A stretch of DNA of 64,000 nt from Rhizobium album (GCF_003122325.1 NZ_QFBC01000016.1:1-64000); one strand, 5' to 3'. Shown: positions 51,941 through 61,082, counted from the first letter of the stretch. The notes: generated from the letters alone by a model not told the origin. Numbers and translations are program-made.

Positions 51941-53656
51941 ATGGGGTATTTCAGTAGCGGCAAACCGTCCGATCTCGATCAGCTGGTCGATGCCTATAGA
52001 AGGGGCGCGATGACGCGGCGCGGCTTCGTCCGAGGGGCTCTTGCACTTGGCGCCAGCGCCGGCATGGCGGGTGCATTGGCCACATCGTGGTCAGGCACCG
52101 CCTTGGCTGCCTCGACAAAGGTCGCCACGAAGCCGGCAGATTCATTTGACTACATCGTAATCGGCACTGGATCTGCAGGATCTGCCGTCGTGTATCAACT
52201 TGCCAAGACCGGCGCCAGTATTCTGGTGCTCGAAGCGGGCCGGGAGGACGACCTCGATGAGGTGCATGACGCGCGCCTTTGGACCCACTCTCTCGGCACG
52301 GATGCCACGAAGTGGTTCGATACGACGCCGCAAAACTACGCTGATAGCCGGCAAATCCGGTGGCCGCGCGGCAATGTCGTCGGCGGAACCTCGGCGCTCA
52401 ACGCCATGATATACGCGCGCGGGCACCGAAGCGACTATGACAGCTGGGCCTATGCCGGAAACACAGGTTGGTCGTTCGATGAGGTTCTTCCGCACTTCAT
52501 CGCAATGGAAACTTATGAGCCCGGCGGGCGGAACCGCGGCACCTCCGGTCCAATCCTTGTCAGCCAGCCCAACGGAGACAAGAAGCATGAAGGCGCTGTC
52601 GCCTTCATGGACGCCTGCACGTCGCTTGGCTACCAGGAAACCCCGTCCTTCAACTCCGACCGTATGGAAGGCCAGGCCTGGGTTGACTTCAATATCAAGG
52701 ACCAGCGCCGACAGTCGTCCGCCACGGCATTTCTGCGTCCTGCCATGAGGGGTGGGAACATCACGCTCCTGACGGATGCGCCGGTAGTGAAGCTTGATCT
52801 CGAAGGCACGCGTTGCAGGGGTGTAACATATCTTCACAATGGCGAGGCTGTGTCGATTAGGGCGGCGCGCGAGGTGATTCTGTCGGCCGGCGCCATCGAT
52901 AGCCCCAGGCTTCTGATGCTGTCCGGAATCGGCATTGCGGCGGATCTGAAGACCATCGGCATCAAGCCGCACGTGGATCTGCCTGTCGGCCAGGGGCTGC
53001 AGGACCATGTGCTGGGTGCGGGCGTCAACTACGAGGCCAAGGCGCCCGTTCCGGTCTCCCACTACAACCATTCCGAAGTCTATATGTGGGAGCGTTCGGA
53101 CAGCCGTCTTCCCGCGCCCGACATGATCATGCTCTATGTGTCGCTTCCCTTTGCATCGTCTGGCCACAAGCTCGACTATGAGGATGGGTACTGCATCCTG
53201 TCCGGTGTTTCACGACCGCATTCGCGCGGCTATCTGAAGCTCGCCTCATCCGATCCCAGGGCTGCGCCTATCGTTGAACCTAACTACCTGAAGGAGGATC
53301 AGGATTGGGTCGCCTACAAGCGCGCGACGGAAATCTGCCGGGAGATCGGCGCGGCAAAGACCTATGACCCCTTTCGGAAAAGAGAAAGCCTTCCGGGCAA
53401 GGACGGCGAGCTTAACGATGCCGAATGGCGCGCCTTCCTGGCGAAGTCGCTTGCCACATACTTTCATCCCACATCGACGTGCCGGATGGGTGTCGGCGAG
53501 GAGGCGGTCGTCGATCCGGAATTGAAGGTTCACGGTGTCGAAGGGCTGCGGGTGGCGGATGCGTCGATCATGCCGTCGATCACAACCTCCAACACAAACG
53601 TTCCGTCAATGATGATCGGCTGGAAATGCGGAGATATGATCACGAAGACGGTTTAG
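51941..53656 (+). CDS. Tat-exported GMC-family FAD oxidoreductase
   Basis: 571 residues. MTRRGFVRGALALGASAGMAGALA inside the first 50 residues is a twin-arginine signal, so the folded flavoprotein is sent to the periplasm. FAD motif YIVIGTGSAGSAVVYQLAKTGASILVLEAG near residue 70, the GMC signature around GNVVGGTSALNAMIYARGHRSDYDSWA, and the C-terminal active-site blocks FHPTSTCRMG and TSNTNVPSMMIGWKCGDMI are present. The family oxidises alcohols such as choline, glucose or polyols. It ends the long catabolic run and may perform the first, periplasmic oxidation. Confidence 0.89.
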   Translation: MGYFSSGKPSDLDQLVDAYRRGAMTRRGFVRGALALGASAGMAGALATSWSGTALAASTKVATKPADSFDYIVIGTGSAGSAVVYQLAKTGASILVLEAGREDDLDEVHDARLWTHSLGTDATKWFDTTPQNYADSRQIRWPRGNVVGGTSALNAMIYARGHRSDYDSWAYAGNTGWSFDEVLPHFIAMETYEPGGRNRGTSGPILVSQPNGDKKHEGAVAFMDACTSLGYQETPSFNSDRMEGQAWVDFNIKDQRRQSSATAFLRPAMRGGNITLLTDAPVVKLDLEGTRCRGVTYLHNGEAVSIRAAREVILSAGAIDSPRLLMLSGIGIAADLKTIGIKPHVDLPVGQGLQDHVLGAGVNYEAKAPVPVSHYNHSEVYMWERSDSRLPAPDMIMLYVSLPFASSGHKLDYEDGYCILSGVSRPHSRGYLKLASSDPRAAPIVEPNYLKEDQDWVAYKRATEICREIGAAKTYDPFRKRESLPGKDGELNDAEWRAFLAKSLATYFHPTSTCRMGVGEEAVVDPELKVHGVEGLRVADASIMPSITTSNTNVPSMMIGWKCGDMITKTV

Positions 53657-53691
53657 GCTCAGGGGCTCCTGACCGAGCGGGTATATGACCG

Positions 53692-53724
53692 ATCAAGTCG
53701 TCGCATCACTAGCGACGATTTGAT
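53692..53724 (+). terminator. Hairpin closing the catabolic run
   Basis: ATCAAGTCGTCGC (53692-53704) pairs with GCGACGATTTGAT (53712-53724) at 12 of 13 positions with a 7-base loop, 35 bases after the GMC stop codon. There is no T run. Confidence 0.5.
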
Positions 53725-53769
53725 ATCGCGTATCCAGCTTCGAACCGGGGACCCGCGGCTCCGGATTTC

Positions 53770-54240
53770 ATCGGGGGCCATGTTCCCGATCTCGAACCTG
53801 CTGTCGGCATTGAATTTCGGGGCGATGACAGACCTGGTGCTGGTCCTGACAGTGCGTTCGAGCCGGATCCGCTTCTCGAAGAAAACTCAGGAAGGAACTT
53901 CCGGTGACGTCTGGTTAATCCCTTGCGGCCCATGCGGCATTGCTCCGCGCCGCATCGCAACCGGAAAACAAGTGCGTCGTTCTTCGGAATGGCGACCATA
54001 GGCCAGGCACTCGTGACGCTTCTCGGCGGTGGCACTTGGGGGGGGGCGTCACTGCTTGGCGGCGTCGGTGGATGTACACAGACCGTCATCGGCTTCATGG
54101 CCGTGCAGATCCTTCGCCTCTTTGTTTGTTGTATTTGGCCTGAACTTCGTTGGTCCGCAGGTCGCATTTGGCTTGATGATCGCACCAATGGTCGCTGTCC
54201 ATGTCAGCGCATACCTATTATTTCCAGATCTAGGGGCTCA
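53770..54240 (+). pseudogene. Degenerate second copies of the two RbsC-like permeases
   Basis: From about 53770 the plus strand reads MFPISNLLSALNFGAMT-DLVLVLT, matching the end of permease 1 (MFLISNLLSSFNFGAMSG then GLVLVLT) with a short deletion. From about 53986 it reads GMATIGQALVTLLGG joined directly to GGASLLGGVGGCTQTVIGFMAVQIL, which are two distant segments of permease 2, and then in another frame FGLNFVGPQVAFGLMIAPMVAV. Large internal deletion and a frameshift make both inactive. They keep the same order as the intact pair at 49858-51856, so they derive from a tandem or homologous operon copy. Confidence 0.75.
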
Positions 54241-54242
54241 AA

Positions 54243-56053
54243 ATGAAGTATTGGCGGCGAGTAAAACAATCCGGTGTTGTAATCGCTTTGTTTTGCGCAT
54301 TCGGAATTATTCTTGCTGTCTCTGGCGCCGTGGCAATGACGGTTAGCCTTGCACTCAACGCAGCACAGAGAAATTCAGAGGCATTGGTCAATGACATGAT
54401 GCCTCGGTTCGCGGCGGCGAAAAACATTCAACTTCAATTCCTTCAGTTGCAGGCAGCCTATTTTACGTCGATCACTGGTACTTCGGACGAAGTCCGCCTG
54501 GTGGCCGAAAAGCAGGTCGAGGAAATAAGGACGTATTCTACAAGTGCGTTGGGTGACATCGAAAAGGGCATAAGCGGTGAGCAGGAAAAGGAGCTCGTTG
54601 TTGTCGTTCGAAGTGGATTTGAGGGCTTCGAGAAATTGGATGGGAGCATATTGAATTTTGCGCATATGAATATGCAGGATGCCGCCACTGGAATGCTTGC
54701 AAATGCGGTCGAGGCCGGTCAGGCGGGTTTCAAGGCGACGGAAGAACTCGTACGGCTGGTGCAAGACCGTGCGACAACAATGGCCGAGCAAGCAAACAAA
54801 TCGGCGGCCGAGGCTAAATTACTTGTGCTTGCGATGATCGGCGTTTTGATGGGAATTGTTATCGCGGCTTCCATCTATGTTTTGCTGCAGATAGCGCGCC
54901 CGGTCAGGCGAATAATTCGGTCGATGAACGATCTTGTAGCAGGCGATGTGCATCGACCAATTCCCTATGTTGCGAGAGCAGATGAGATCGGTTTGATTGC
55001 GGGTGCTGTCGAGATTTTCCGCAAAGCCGCAATCAAGCGGCTGGATATAGAACAGCAAGCTGAACAAGCGCGCAACTCGTTGGAGTCGGAGCGCGTAAAG
55101 CTCGCTGCGGAAGCTGAGCGTTCTGCCAATGAGAAACTGGCAAAGGCTACATCTGGCCTGGCCGCAGGGTTGAGAAGTCTGGCTGCTGGTTTCCTCGATT
55201 TCCAGCTCGTCGAGCCGTTTTCAGCTGAGTTTGATGCACTGAGAGAAGACCTGAATGCAGCCGTCGAAAGTCTCTGTGCGGCGCTCACTTCGGTTGCCAT
55301 CTCAACCGAACAGATTGCAGCTGGAGCAACAACTCTTCGTGACGGTATATCGAGCCTATCGATAAGGACCGAGAGACAGGCAGGGTCGCTAGAGGAAACG
55401 TCGCGCGCTTTGAACGAGATCACGGACACCGTTCGCAGCGATTCTGATCGAACAATGGAAATCGAACGCATTGTTGCGGCCGCGGCCTCTGACGCCAAAT
55501 CCACTTTCAAGACGAAGTGTCCTCAAAACAGATTTCGGGTATTGCAACGGTCATCGACCAGATCGCGTTTCAGACCAATCTCCTTGCCCTTAACGCGGGC
55601 GTAGAAGCAGCGCGAGCGGGAGACGCCGGGAAGGGTTTTGCAGTCGTGGCGCACGAAGTGCGAGAACTTGCGCAGCGTTCGGCATCCGCCGCCAAGGAAA
55701 TTGAGCAACTGATCGGAAACTCGGAGAAACAAGTTCAGGGCGGCGTGATACTCGTCGGTGAAACTGGGGATGCCTTGCGATTAATTGAAGCCCAGATGGG
55801 AATGATCCATCAACATATTTCGACGATAGCAGGGTCGGTAAAGTCTCAGGCTGGCGCTTTGATCGAGGTCAACAGAGCCGTTTCTCAAATGGGTAATATG
55901 ACCCAACAAAACGCCGCGATGGTAGAGGAGACGAATGCCTCGATCGCTTCATTGGCCAACGAAGCTGCAGGCCTCGATGCACTTGTGGCCAAGTTTCGGT
56001 TAGGTAGCAATCACGCGAATGCTCCGCAGGACACCATTCGTGCATCAGCATGA
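54243..56053 (+). pseudogene. Methyl-accepting chemotaxis protein, disrupted by frameshift/deletion
   Basis: The first frame (54243 to about 55510, stop at 55604) encodes a membrane segment at residues 12-36, a helical periplasmic or four-helix sensor, a second membrane segment near 195-220, a HAMP domain (IARPVRRIIRSMNDLVAGD) and the start of the signalling coiled coil up to [14 protein letters not shown]. The second frame (about 55511-56053) resumes with [55 protein letters not shown], the hairpin tip that binds CheA/CheW, to the end. About 14 residues expected between them are missing and the frame shifts. The first product would lack the tip and cannot signal; a sequencing error is the alternative. 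The ATG follows AGGGG. Confidence 0.8.
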
Positions 56054-56067
56054 TTGATACTGCATTG

Positions 56068-56341
56068 GCGAATAACATCACCCGTCGCAATCAGCCACTG
56101 CTGGAAGCGGACGCGGCGTACTTTGATCGTGTGTTCCACGCCGCTCTGATAGGTGTTCAGGATACGCCGGAGAGCCGGCAGAAATTTATCTCCAGCATTC
56201 CGCTCACCCGATTGTGCCGGCCCACTCAACCGATTGTGCCGGCCCACCGATCTCGCCGCCGCGGGACTTTAGCTTACCGCCGATGAAGCCGAACTAATAA
56301 CCGGCGTCGGGTTCCCTACCAATGGCGGCCGGACGATCTGA
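56068..56341 (+). pseudogene. Degenerate copy of the SDR gene at 44711-45460
   Basis: The plus strand reads NQPLLEADAAYFDRVF joined to LIGVQDTPESRQKFISSIPLTRLCRP, then, after a small tandem repeat of CCGATTGTGCCGGCCCAC and a frame change, TADEAELITGVGFPTNGGRTI and a stop. The intact SDR has NQPLLETDEASFDRVF, then about 80 residues absent here, then LMGVPDTPENRQKFISSIPLSRLCRP and SDEAEFITGVEFPIDGGRTI. DNA similarity is also high, including the bases after the stop. Clearly a decayed paralogue. Confidence 0.85.
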
Positions 56342-56402
56342 GGGCCGGAGCCTGAGATGTGCGCTTGGTTTCGAACGATATGCTGTGCCAAAACACTTTC
56401 CG

Positions 56403-57296
56403 CTACGCGGCGGCCTGAAGCCTGTTTCGTGTTTCCTTCACGTCTCTGGCCGGCGGCATTCCGAACATGCGTCCGTACTCGCGCGTGAACTGCGGCACGC
56501 TCTCGTAGCCGACTGCGTAGGCGGCATTCGAAAGCGCGCTGCCTTCCGAGATCATCATTCGCCTCGCTTCAATGAGGCGAAGCTGCTTCTGGAACTGAAT
56601 TGGGGAGAGGGATGTGATTGCACGGAAATGCTGGTGGAACGACGAATTGCTCATGCCCGCAACCCCCGCCAGGCGCTCGACGGGCAATGTCTGCGCATAG
56701 TCGCTTCTAATGACCGCGACGGCGCGCGCAATCCGGTTTGCGTGGCTGTCCGCAACGCCGAGCGAGCGGATGATCGAACCATGCCGTCCCGCGAGCAGCC
56801 AGTAGTGCATCTCACGGATCAACTGCGATTGAAGCAGTGGAACCGAACTCGGCCGGTCGAGGAGGCGCATGAGCCGAAGTGCCGAGTCAGCCACCTCTGT
56901 CTCCGTCGGATCGACCTGGACTGGCTCGCCGGATTCAGCGCTGGCAATCCCCATCTCCAAGACGAGGGATTCCGTTACCGCGTGGTCAATGTCGAGAACC
57001 AGCGAGTAGTAGGGCACACCGAAGTTGGCTCTTGTGATCTGGCTGGCATTCGGCACATCCGCGGCAATGAGCAAAGACTCCCCTGCACCGAAATCGAAGG
57101 TCTTGTTGGCGATCGTCACGCGCTTGGTTCCCTGGAGGATCAGGGCGACCAGCGGCCGGGAAATTGAATACTGCAATTCACTGGGCGTCGTGGCGCGGAT
57201 TGCACAGACGCCGGGGATGGGCGTTCGCGCAACACCGAACCGATCGGCATTGGCATCCGCGAAACGGCGGACGCAATCGAGCAGGGTGCTGGACAT
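56403..57296 (-). CDS. AraC-family transcriptional regulator
   Basis: 297 residues. The N-terminal half is the AraC_N (type II) cupin-like domain: SRPLVALILQGTKRVTIANKTFDFGAGESLLIAADVP. The C-terminal double helix-turn-helix includes LPVERLAGVAGMSNSSFHQHFRAITSLSPIQFQKQLRLIEARRMM and ALSNAAYAVGYESVPQFTREYGRMFGMPP. ATG at 57296 follows GGAGAG; a longer start at 57341 lacks one. It is divergent from a PfpI-type gene. A 32-bp site found in the shared region also occurs upstream of the SDR gene at 59771. Confidence 0.87.
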   Translation of the reverse strand: MSSTLLDCVRRFADANADRFGVARTPIPGVCAIRATTPSELQYSISRPLVALILQGTKRVTIANKTFDFGAGESLLIAADVPNASQITRANFGVPYYSLVLDIDHAVTESLVLEMGIASAESGEPVQVDPTETEVADSALRLMRLLDRPSSVPLLQSQLIREMHYWLLAGRHGSIIRSLGVADSHANRIARAVAVIRSDYAQTLPVERLAGVAGMSNSSFHQHFRAITSLSPIQFQKQLRLIEARRMMISEGSALSNAAYAVGYESVPQFTREYGRMFGMPPARDVKETRNRLQAAA

Positions 57297-57372
57297 TTGC
57301 AAAACTCTCCAGTGATGAACTGTCGAAAAGTAGCAAACCACTTCACGGCGGCTCTCGCAAGTCTGTCTGGAT

Positions 57373-57404
57373 GATTAGGCAAATTCTTGGGAGAATCCGG
57401 CAAC
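57373..57404. promoter_or_regulatory. AraC-type direct-repeat site, copy 1
   Basis: The 32-bp segment starts GATTAGGCAA and ends CGGCAAC. It contains AGGCAA and CGGCAA 21 bases apart, two helical turns, as AraC-family proteins prefer. It is identical at 25 of 32 positions to 59671-59702. It lies between the divergent regulator and PfpI genes. Confidence 0.6.
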
Positions 57405-57485
57405 CTTCGATCTTCATGTTCAATGATAGTCCTAATCGCAGCAGGTGCCGTGGTGGCTGCCCCTGGCAAACCAAGAAGATACTTA

Positions 57486-58046
57486 ATGAACACGCTTTCC
57501 GGTCGTCGCATTCTGATCATGTCCACCTTCGGCTTCGAGGACGCCGAACTGTACATTCCGCGCCAGACGCTGCTTGATGCTGCTGCGCAGGTCGTTCTTG
57601 CGGCCCCAACACTCACGGAAATCCGTGGCGTAAACTACGATTCCAAGACAGGAAACTCTGACGTGTCCGAGGTGGCAATCACTCCGGACATGGTGCTCGA
57701 TGACATCAACGTCACGGAATTCGACGCGCTAATTCTTCCCGGCGGCGTGGTTAATCCCGACAAGCTCCGGATGGAGCCGTTGGCCATTGCGCTGATCAAG
57801 GATTTCGTCGAGGCGGGCAAGCCGGTGGCGGCCATCTGCCACGCCCCGTGGCTATTGATCGAAGCAGACGTTGTCCGCGGCCGAAAAACCACAGGCTGGT
57901 ACTCGATCCTCACCGACCTTAGGAACGCCGGATCGACGGTTGTCGACGAGGAGGTGGTGGTCGACGGCAACATCATCACCAGCCGGATGCCTTCCGACAT
58001 TCCAGCCTTCACGCAGGCGATCGTCGCCTCTCTCGTCCGGCATTGA
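57486..58046 (+). CDS. DJ-1/PfpI-family protein
   Basis: 186 residues. RRILIMSTFGFEDAELYIPRQTLLDAAAQV carries the conserved Glu, and AICHAPWLLIEADVVRGRKTTGW has the nucleophile elbow Cys-His. The length and the GWYSILTDLRNAG region fit the PfpI/YhbO group of cysteine hydrolases and glyoxalase-like protein repair enzymes. ATG at 57486 lies in a normal position relative to the AraC-type site about 85 bases upstream. Such genes with a divergent AraC regulator are often induced by reactive aldehydes, which is family knowledge and not shown here. Confidence 0.86.
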   Translation: MNTLSGRRILIMSTFGFEDAELYIPRQTLLDAAAQVVLAAPTLTEIRGVNYDSKTGNSDVSEVAITPDMVLDDINVTEFDALILPGGVVNPDKLRMEPLAIALIKDFVEAGKPVAAICHAPWLLIEADVVRGRKTTGWYSILTDLRNAGSTVVDEEVVVDGNIITSRMPSDIPAFTQAIVASLVRH

Positions 58047-58093
58047 GCCGCACGTGCGCAACGCGATAAGCCATTGCGGGAAAGTATACGTCC

Positions 58094-58222
58094 ATGACCA
58101 GCACGTTTCAACTTCTAGTCGACGGCGTCAGTCGAGAAGGGTCGGACAATGTCGCCGTCGACGTGACTAACCCCGCCACCGGGGAAAGTAGAGGCGGTTG
58201 TTTCTTCGAAACCGGTACTTGA
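58094..58222 (+). pseudogene. N-terminal remnant of an aldehyde dehydrogenase gene
   Basis: A 42-codon frame reads TFQLLVDGVSREGSDNVAVD followed by VTNPATGE and then leaves the family pattern before a stop. The first 31 residues match the opening of aldehyde dehydrogenases (compare FKLLIDGKERAG and VFDPATGQ in the protein at 38416, and GSDN and YNPATN in the one at 45542). The rest of the gene, about 440 residues, is absent. The stop lies ten bases before the lyase gene start. Confidence 0.7.
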
Positions 58223-58231
58223 GGACAGTCC

Positions 58232-59575
58232 ATGAGCAATCTTTCCCTCCTTGATTCCCCGCTGTTCGGGGGAAGCTTCGTCGATGACGAAATGCGTGAC
58301 GTGTTTGGAAGCGATGCTTTCGTGCGGCGCTGCGTTGAAACGGAAGTTGCGCTCGCCAGAGCCGAGGCTCGGCTTGGTCTGATCCCCAATGCGGCGGCGG
58401 CCGGCATTGCGGAGGCCGCCGAAACGGCCCACTTTGACCACGACAGGCTCCGTCGGGAAACAGAACTCGTCGGTTACCCGATCCTGCCTATCGTCGAGCA
58501 GCTTTCCGATGCCTGCGGTGACGCCGGGCGCTATTTGCACTGGGGAGCAACGACGCAGGACATCATGGATACGGCCACCGTTCTGCAGATCCGCAGCGCG
58601 TTTTTTCTCATAGAACAACGGTTGGCGGATACGATCGAGGCCCTTCGCCAGCTCGCCGCCGATCACCGGGACACGCCGATGGCCGGGCGGACCCATCTCC
58701 AGCATGCCTTGCCGATTACCTTTGGCTATAAGGCGGCGGTTTGGCTGAGTGCGCTGGAGCGACATCGCGAGCGCCTTGTACAGGTGCGTCCACGTGTCCT
58801 CGTCGTCCAATTTTCTGGCGCTTCCGGCACGCTGGCTTCTCTCGGTATAGAGGGTCTCGCGGTTCAGGCGGAGCTGGCGAATATACTAGGCCTCGCCGTC
58901 CCTGCCATTACGTGGCATTCCACCCGCGATGGTATGGCCGAAGTGGTGCAGTTGCTAGCGCTCATCTGCGGCAGCCTCGCCAAGATCGCGCTCGATGCCT
59001 CGATCATGATGACGACGGAATTGGGGGAGATCGCGGAGCCTTTCGCGCGACATCGCGGAGCGTCCAGCACCATGCCGCAAAAGAGGAATCCGGTCTCCTG
59101 CGAACTGATCGCCGCGGCTGCAAAGATGGTGCGCCAGCATGCAGGCCTGATGCTCGACGCCATGGCGCATGACTTCGAGCGGGCGACGGGACCGTGGCAC
59201 CTGGAATGGTCCGCAGTACCTGAAAGTTTTGCCCTGACCTCCGGCGCGCTCACTCAAGCGGCTTTCATGTTGCAAGGCCTCCAAGTGTATCCAGACCGAA
59301 TGCTGAGGAATCTGGACGCCTCGAAAGGGCTCATCGTCGCGGAGGCGGTGATGATGGCGCTTGCACCGATCACGGGCCGGCAAAGCGCACATGACCTCGT
59401 CTACACCGGATGCCGCCAGGCAATCGAGAGCGGTACGCCCCTGTTCGAGGTTCTGGCCCAAATGCAGGATGTCGTAATGCCGCTTGGCCTTGAACAGCTA
59501 CGACACCTGGTGGACCCCTCCAACTATCTCGGCGCCGCGCCGGCGATGGTCGATCGCGTGCTCGCCCGGCGATAA
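58232..59575 (+). CDS. Lyase of the fumarase/aspartase superfamily, carboxymuconate cycloisomerase-like
   Basis: 447 residues, all-helical superfamily. SGASGTLASLGIEG, GRTHLQHALPITFGYKAAVWLSAL with the conserved His, and the signature loop GASSTMPQKRNPVSCELI are intact. The pattern is closest to 3-carboxy-cis,cis-muconate cycloisomerase (PcaB) and adenylosuccinate-lyase-like enzymes; no other protocatechuate gene is visible, so the exact reaction is open. This is the second superfamily lyase in the window. It follows a truncated aldehyde dehydrogenase fragment, and its original operon may have lost genes. Confidence 0.85.
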   Translation: MSNLSLLDSPLFGGSFVDDEMRDVFGSDAFVRRCVETEVALARAEARLGLIPNAAAAGIAEAAETAHFDHDRLRRETELVGYPILPIVEQLSDACGDAGRYLHWGATTQDIMDTATVLQIRSAFFLIEQRLADTIEALRQLAADHRDTPMAGRTHLQHALPITFGYKAAVWLSALERHRERLVQVRPRVLVVQFSGASGTLASLGIEGLAVQAELANILGLAVPAITWHSTRDGMAEVVQLLALICGSLAKIALDASIMMTTELGEIAEPFARHRGASSTMPQKRNPVSCELIAAAAKMVRQHAGLMLDAMAHDFERATGPWHLEWSAVPESFALTSGALTQAAFMLQGLQVYPDRMLRNLDASKGLIVAEAVMMALAPITGRQSAHDLVYTGCRQAIESGTPLFEVLAQMQDVVMPLGLEQLRHLVDPSNYLGAAPAMVDRVLARR

Positions 59576-59670
59576 ATGTTCTTTACGAGAGATGTCTAGG
59601 GAAAGCGCCCGGTTTTGCCGGATGCTTTCTGTCGTTGTGATTCGATTGCCTGATGTGCTTCGCTTCGGCG

Positions 59671-59702
59671 GATTAGGCAAGTCTTGAGGAGGATACGGCA
59701 AC
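59671..59702. promoter_or_regulatory. AraC-type direct-repeat site, copy 2
   Basis: A 32-bp segment starting GATTAGGCAA and ending CGGCAAC, matching 57373-57404 at 25 of 32 positions, with the AGGCAA and CGGCAA half-sites again 21 bases apart. It ends 68 bases before the SDR start codon. Confidence 0.6.
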
Positions 59703-59770
59703 GGGCCTCAGCGTGCGGGTGGCATAACGATCGTGTTGGCAAGAGATTTTTTTAGAAACAGGAGATCGAC

Positions 59771-60523
59771 ATGAACAGCATTTCTATCATCACCGGCGCA
59801 AGTCGTGGCCTCGGCCGTAACACCGCCATCAGCATCGCGCGCAGCGGCGACGTCATCGTGACCTATCGTAACGGTGCGGAAGAGGCGAAAGCCGTCGTGG
59901 CGGAAATCGAGGCGCTTGGCCGAAAGGCCGTTGCCCTTCAACTCGACGTCACCAACGTTGCATCCTTCGGCGCATTTGCCGAAAGCGTCCGCTCGGCCCT
60001 CTCCGCTACGTGGGGCAGAGAGACGTTCGACCATCTGGTCAACAATGCCGGACACGGCGAGATGGCCAGCCTGGCGGAAACGACGGAGGCACAGTTCGAC
60101 ACATTGTTTGACACCCACGTCAAGGGCGTCTTCTTCCTCACACAGGCGCTGCTTCCGCTGTTGGTCGACGGCGGCCGCATCGTCAATTTCTCGTCCGGCC
60201 TTACGCGGGTTTCCTACCCAGGCTTTTCAGCCTATTCCGCCGCCAAGGGCGCCGTGGAGGTTCTCACTCTCTATATGGCGAAGGAACTTGCCAGCCGGGG
60301 GATCACGGCAAATACGGTCGCGCCTGGTGCGATCGAGACCGATTTCCTCGGAGGCGCCGTACGTGATATGCCTGATCTGAACAAACAGTTCGCCGGCATG
60401 ACAGCTCTTGGCCGTGTCGGCGTTCCCGAGGACATCGGGCCAATGATCGCAACCCTGCTCGGTCCCGAAAACCGCTGGATCACCGCGCAGCGCATCGAGG
60501 TGTCCGGAGGACAGGTCATCTGA
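59771..60523 (+). CDS. Short-chain dehydrogenase/reductase (SDR)
   Basis: 250 residues. Cofactor motif TGASRGLGRNTAISIARSG at the N-terminus, LVNNAGHGEMASL, catalytic YSAAKGA and the closing RWITAQRIEVSGGQVI. It differs from the SDR at 44711. The upstream AraC-type site suggests control by the regulator at 56403-57296 together with the PfpI gene, which would fit a role in reducing reactive carbonyls. A good intrinsic terminator follows. Confidence 0.89.
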   Translation: MNSISIITGASRGLGRNTAISIARSGDVIVTYRNGAEEAKAVVAEIEALGRKAVALQLDVTNVASFGAFAESVRSALSATWGRETFDHLVNNAGHGEMASLAETTEAQFDTLFDTHVKGVFFLTQALLPLLVDGGRIVNFSSGLTRVSYPGFSAYSAAKGAVEVLTLYMAKELASRGITANTVAPGAIETDFLGGAVRDMPDLNKQFAGMTALGRVGVPEDIGPMIATLLGPENRWITAQRIEVSGGQVI

Positions 60524-60555
60524 TCTCCAAGGGTTCGAAGGACGCAAATTCGAGG

Positions 60556-60587
60556 TGCCGCCACCCTGAGGGGGTGACGGCATTTTC
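60556..60587 (+). terminator. Intrinsic terminator after the SDR gene
   Basis: TGCCGCCACCC (60556-60566) pairs with GGGTGACGGCA (60572-60582) with one mismatch, five-base loop, followed directly by TTTTC. It lies 33 bases after the stop codon. Confidence 0.75.
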
Positions 60588-61082
60588 ACCAGGGCTCCAG
60601 CGCCTCGCTCAGGGCAATTCGCCGCCAGCTTTAACCTTCGCGGACCAAGGCCATTGCCGCTGTCGCGGCGATAGGCAAAGCGGGACCGGAATATTGGCGT
60701 GGCGCTAAACATCAGGCATTACCTGTGTTGTCGCCAGCCGCTTTCGGGTCCTTCACCAAGGCAACGGCGCCAGTTCTGGTGCCAAAATGGTCTGAAGTTA
60801 TTTATCGGAAACTTGCTGCATCCGCTCTTTCCGAATGAAAGTCGGCCCGCACATCTACCATTTCTTATTTAGAAGGTGCCGCGAGCCAGACGCAGTTCGC
60901 TTTATAGCTTCTGATCATTATTGAGGACAGCCGCGACCAATCCCTGTTGTACTTCAGCCCAGTGGGACCCTGGAGCGGACGATTTCACTGGTATCTTTCA
61001 AGGTGCTTGGTTCGTCTACTGGCGTTGAGGCTCTGGCTCGCGTGATCACACCGTGAGACATGATCGCGCAGACATAGAAAGC
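60588..61082. other. Intergenic region without recognisable genes
   Basis: About 500 bases after the SDR terminator. Six-frame reading shows only short or shadow frames. No repeat, RNA gene or mobile-element signature was recognised. Confidence 0.5.

Noticed and set aside
52142-53167. 341-codon open frame on the minus strand
   Set aside because: Antisense to the GMC oxidoreductase and without motifs or ribosome site.
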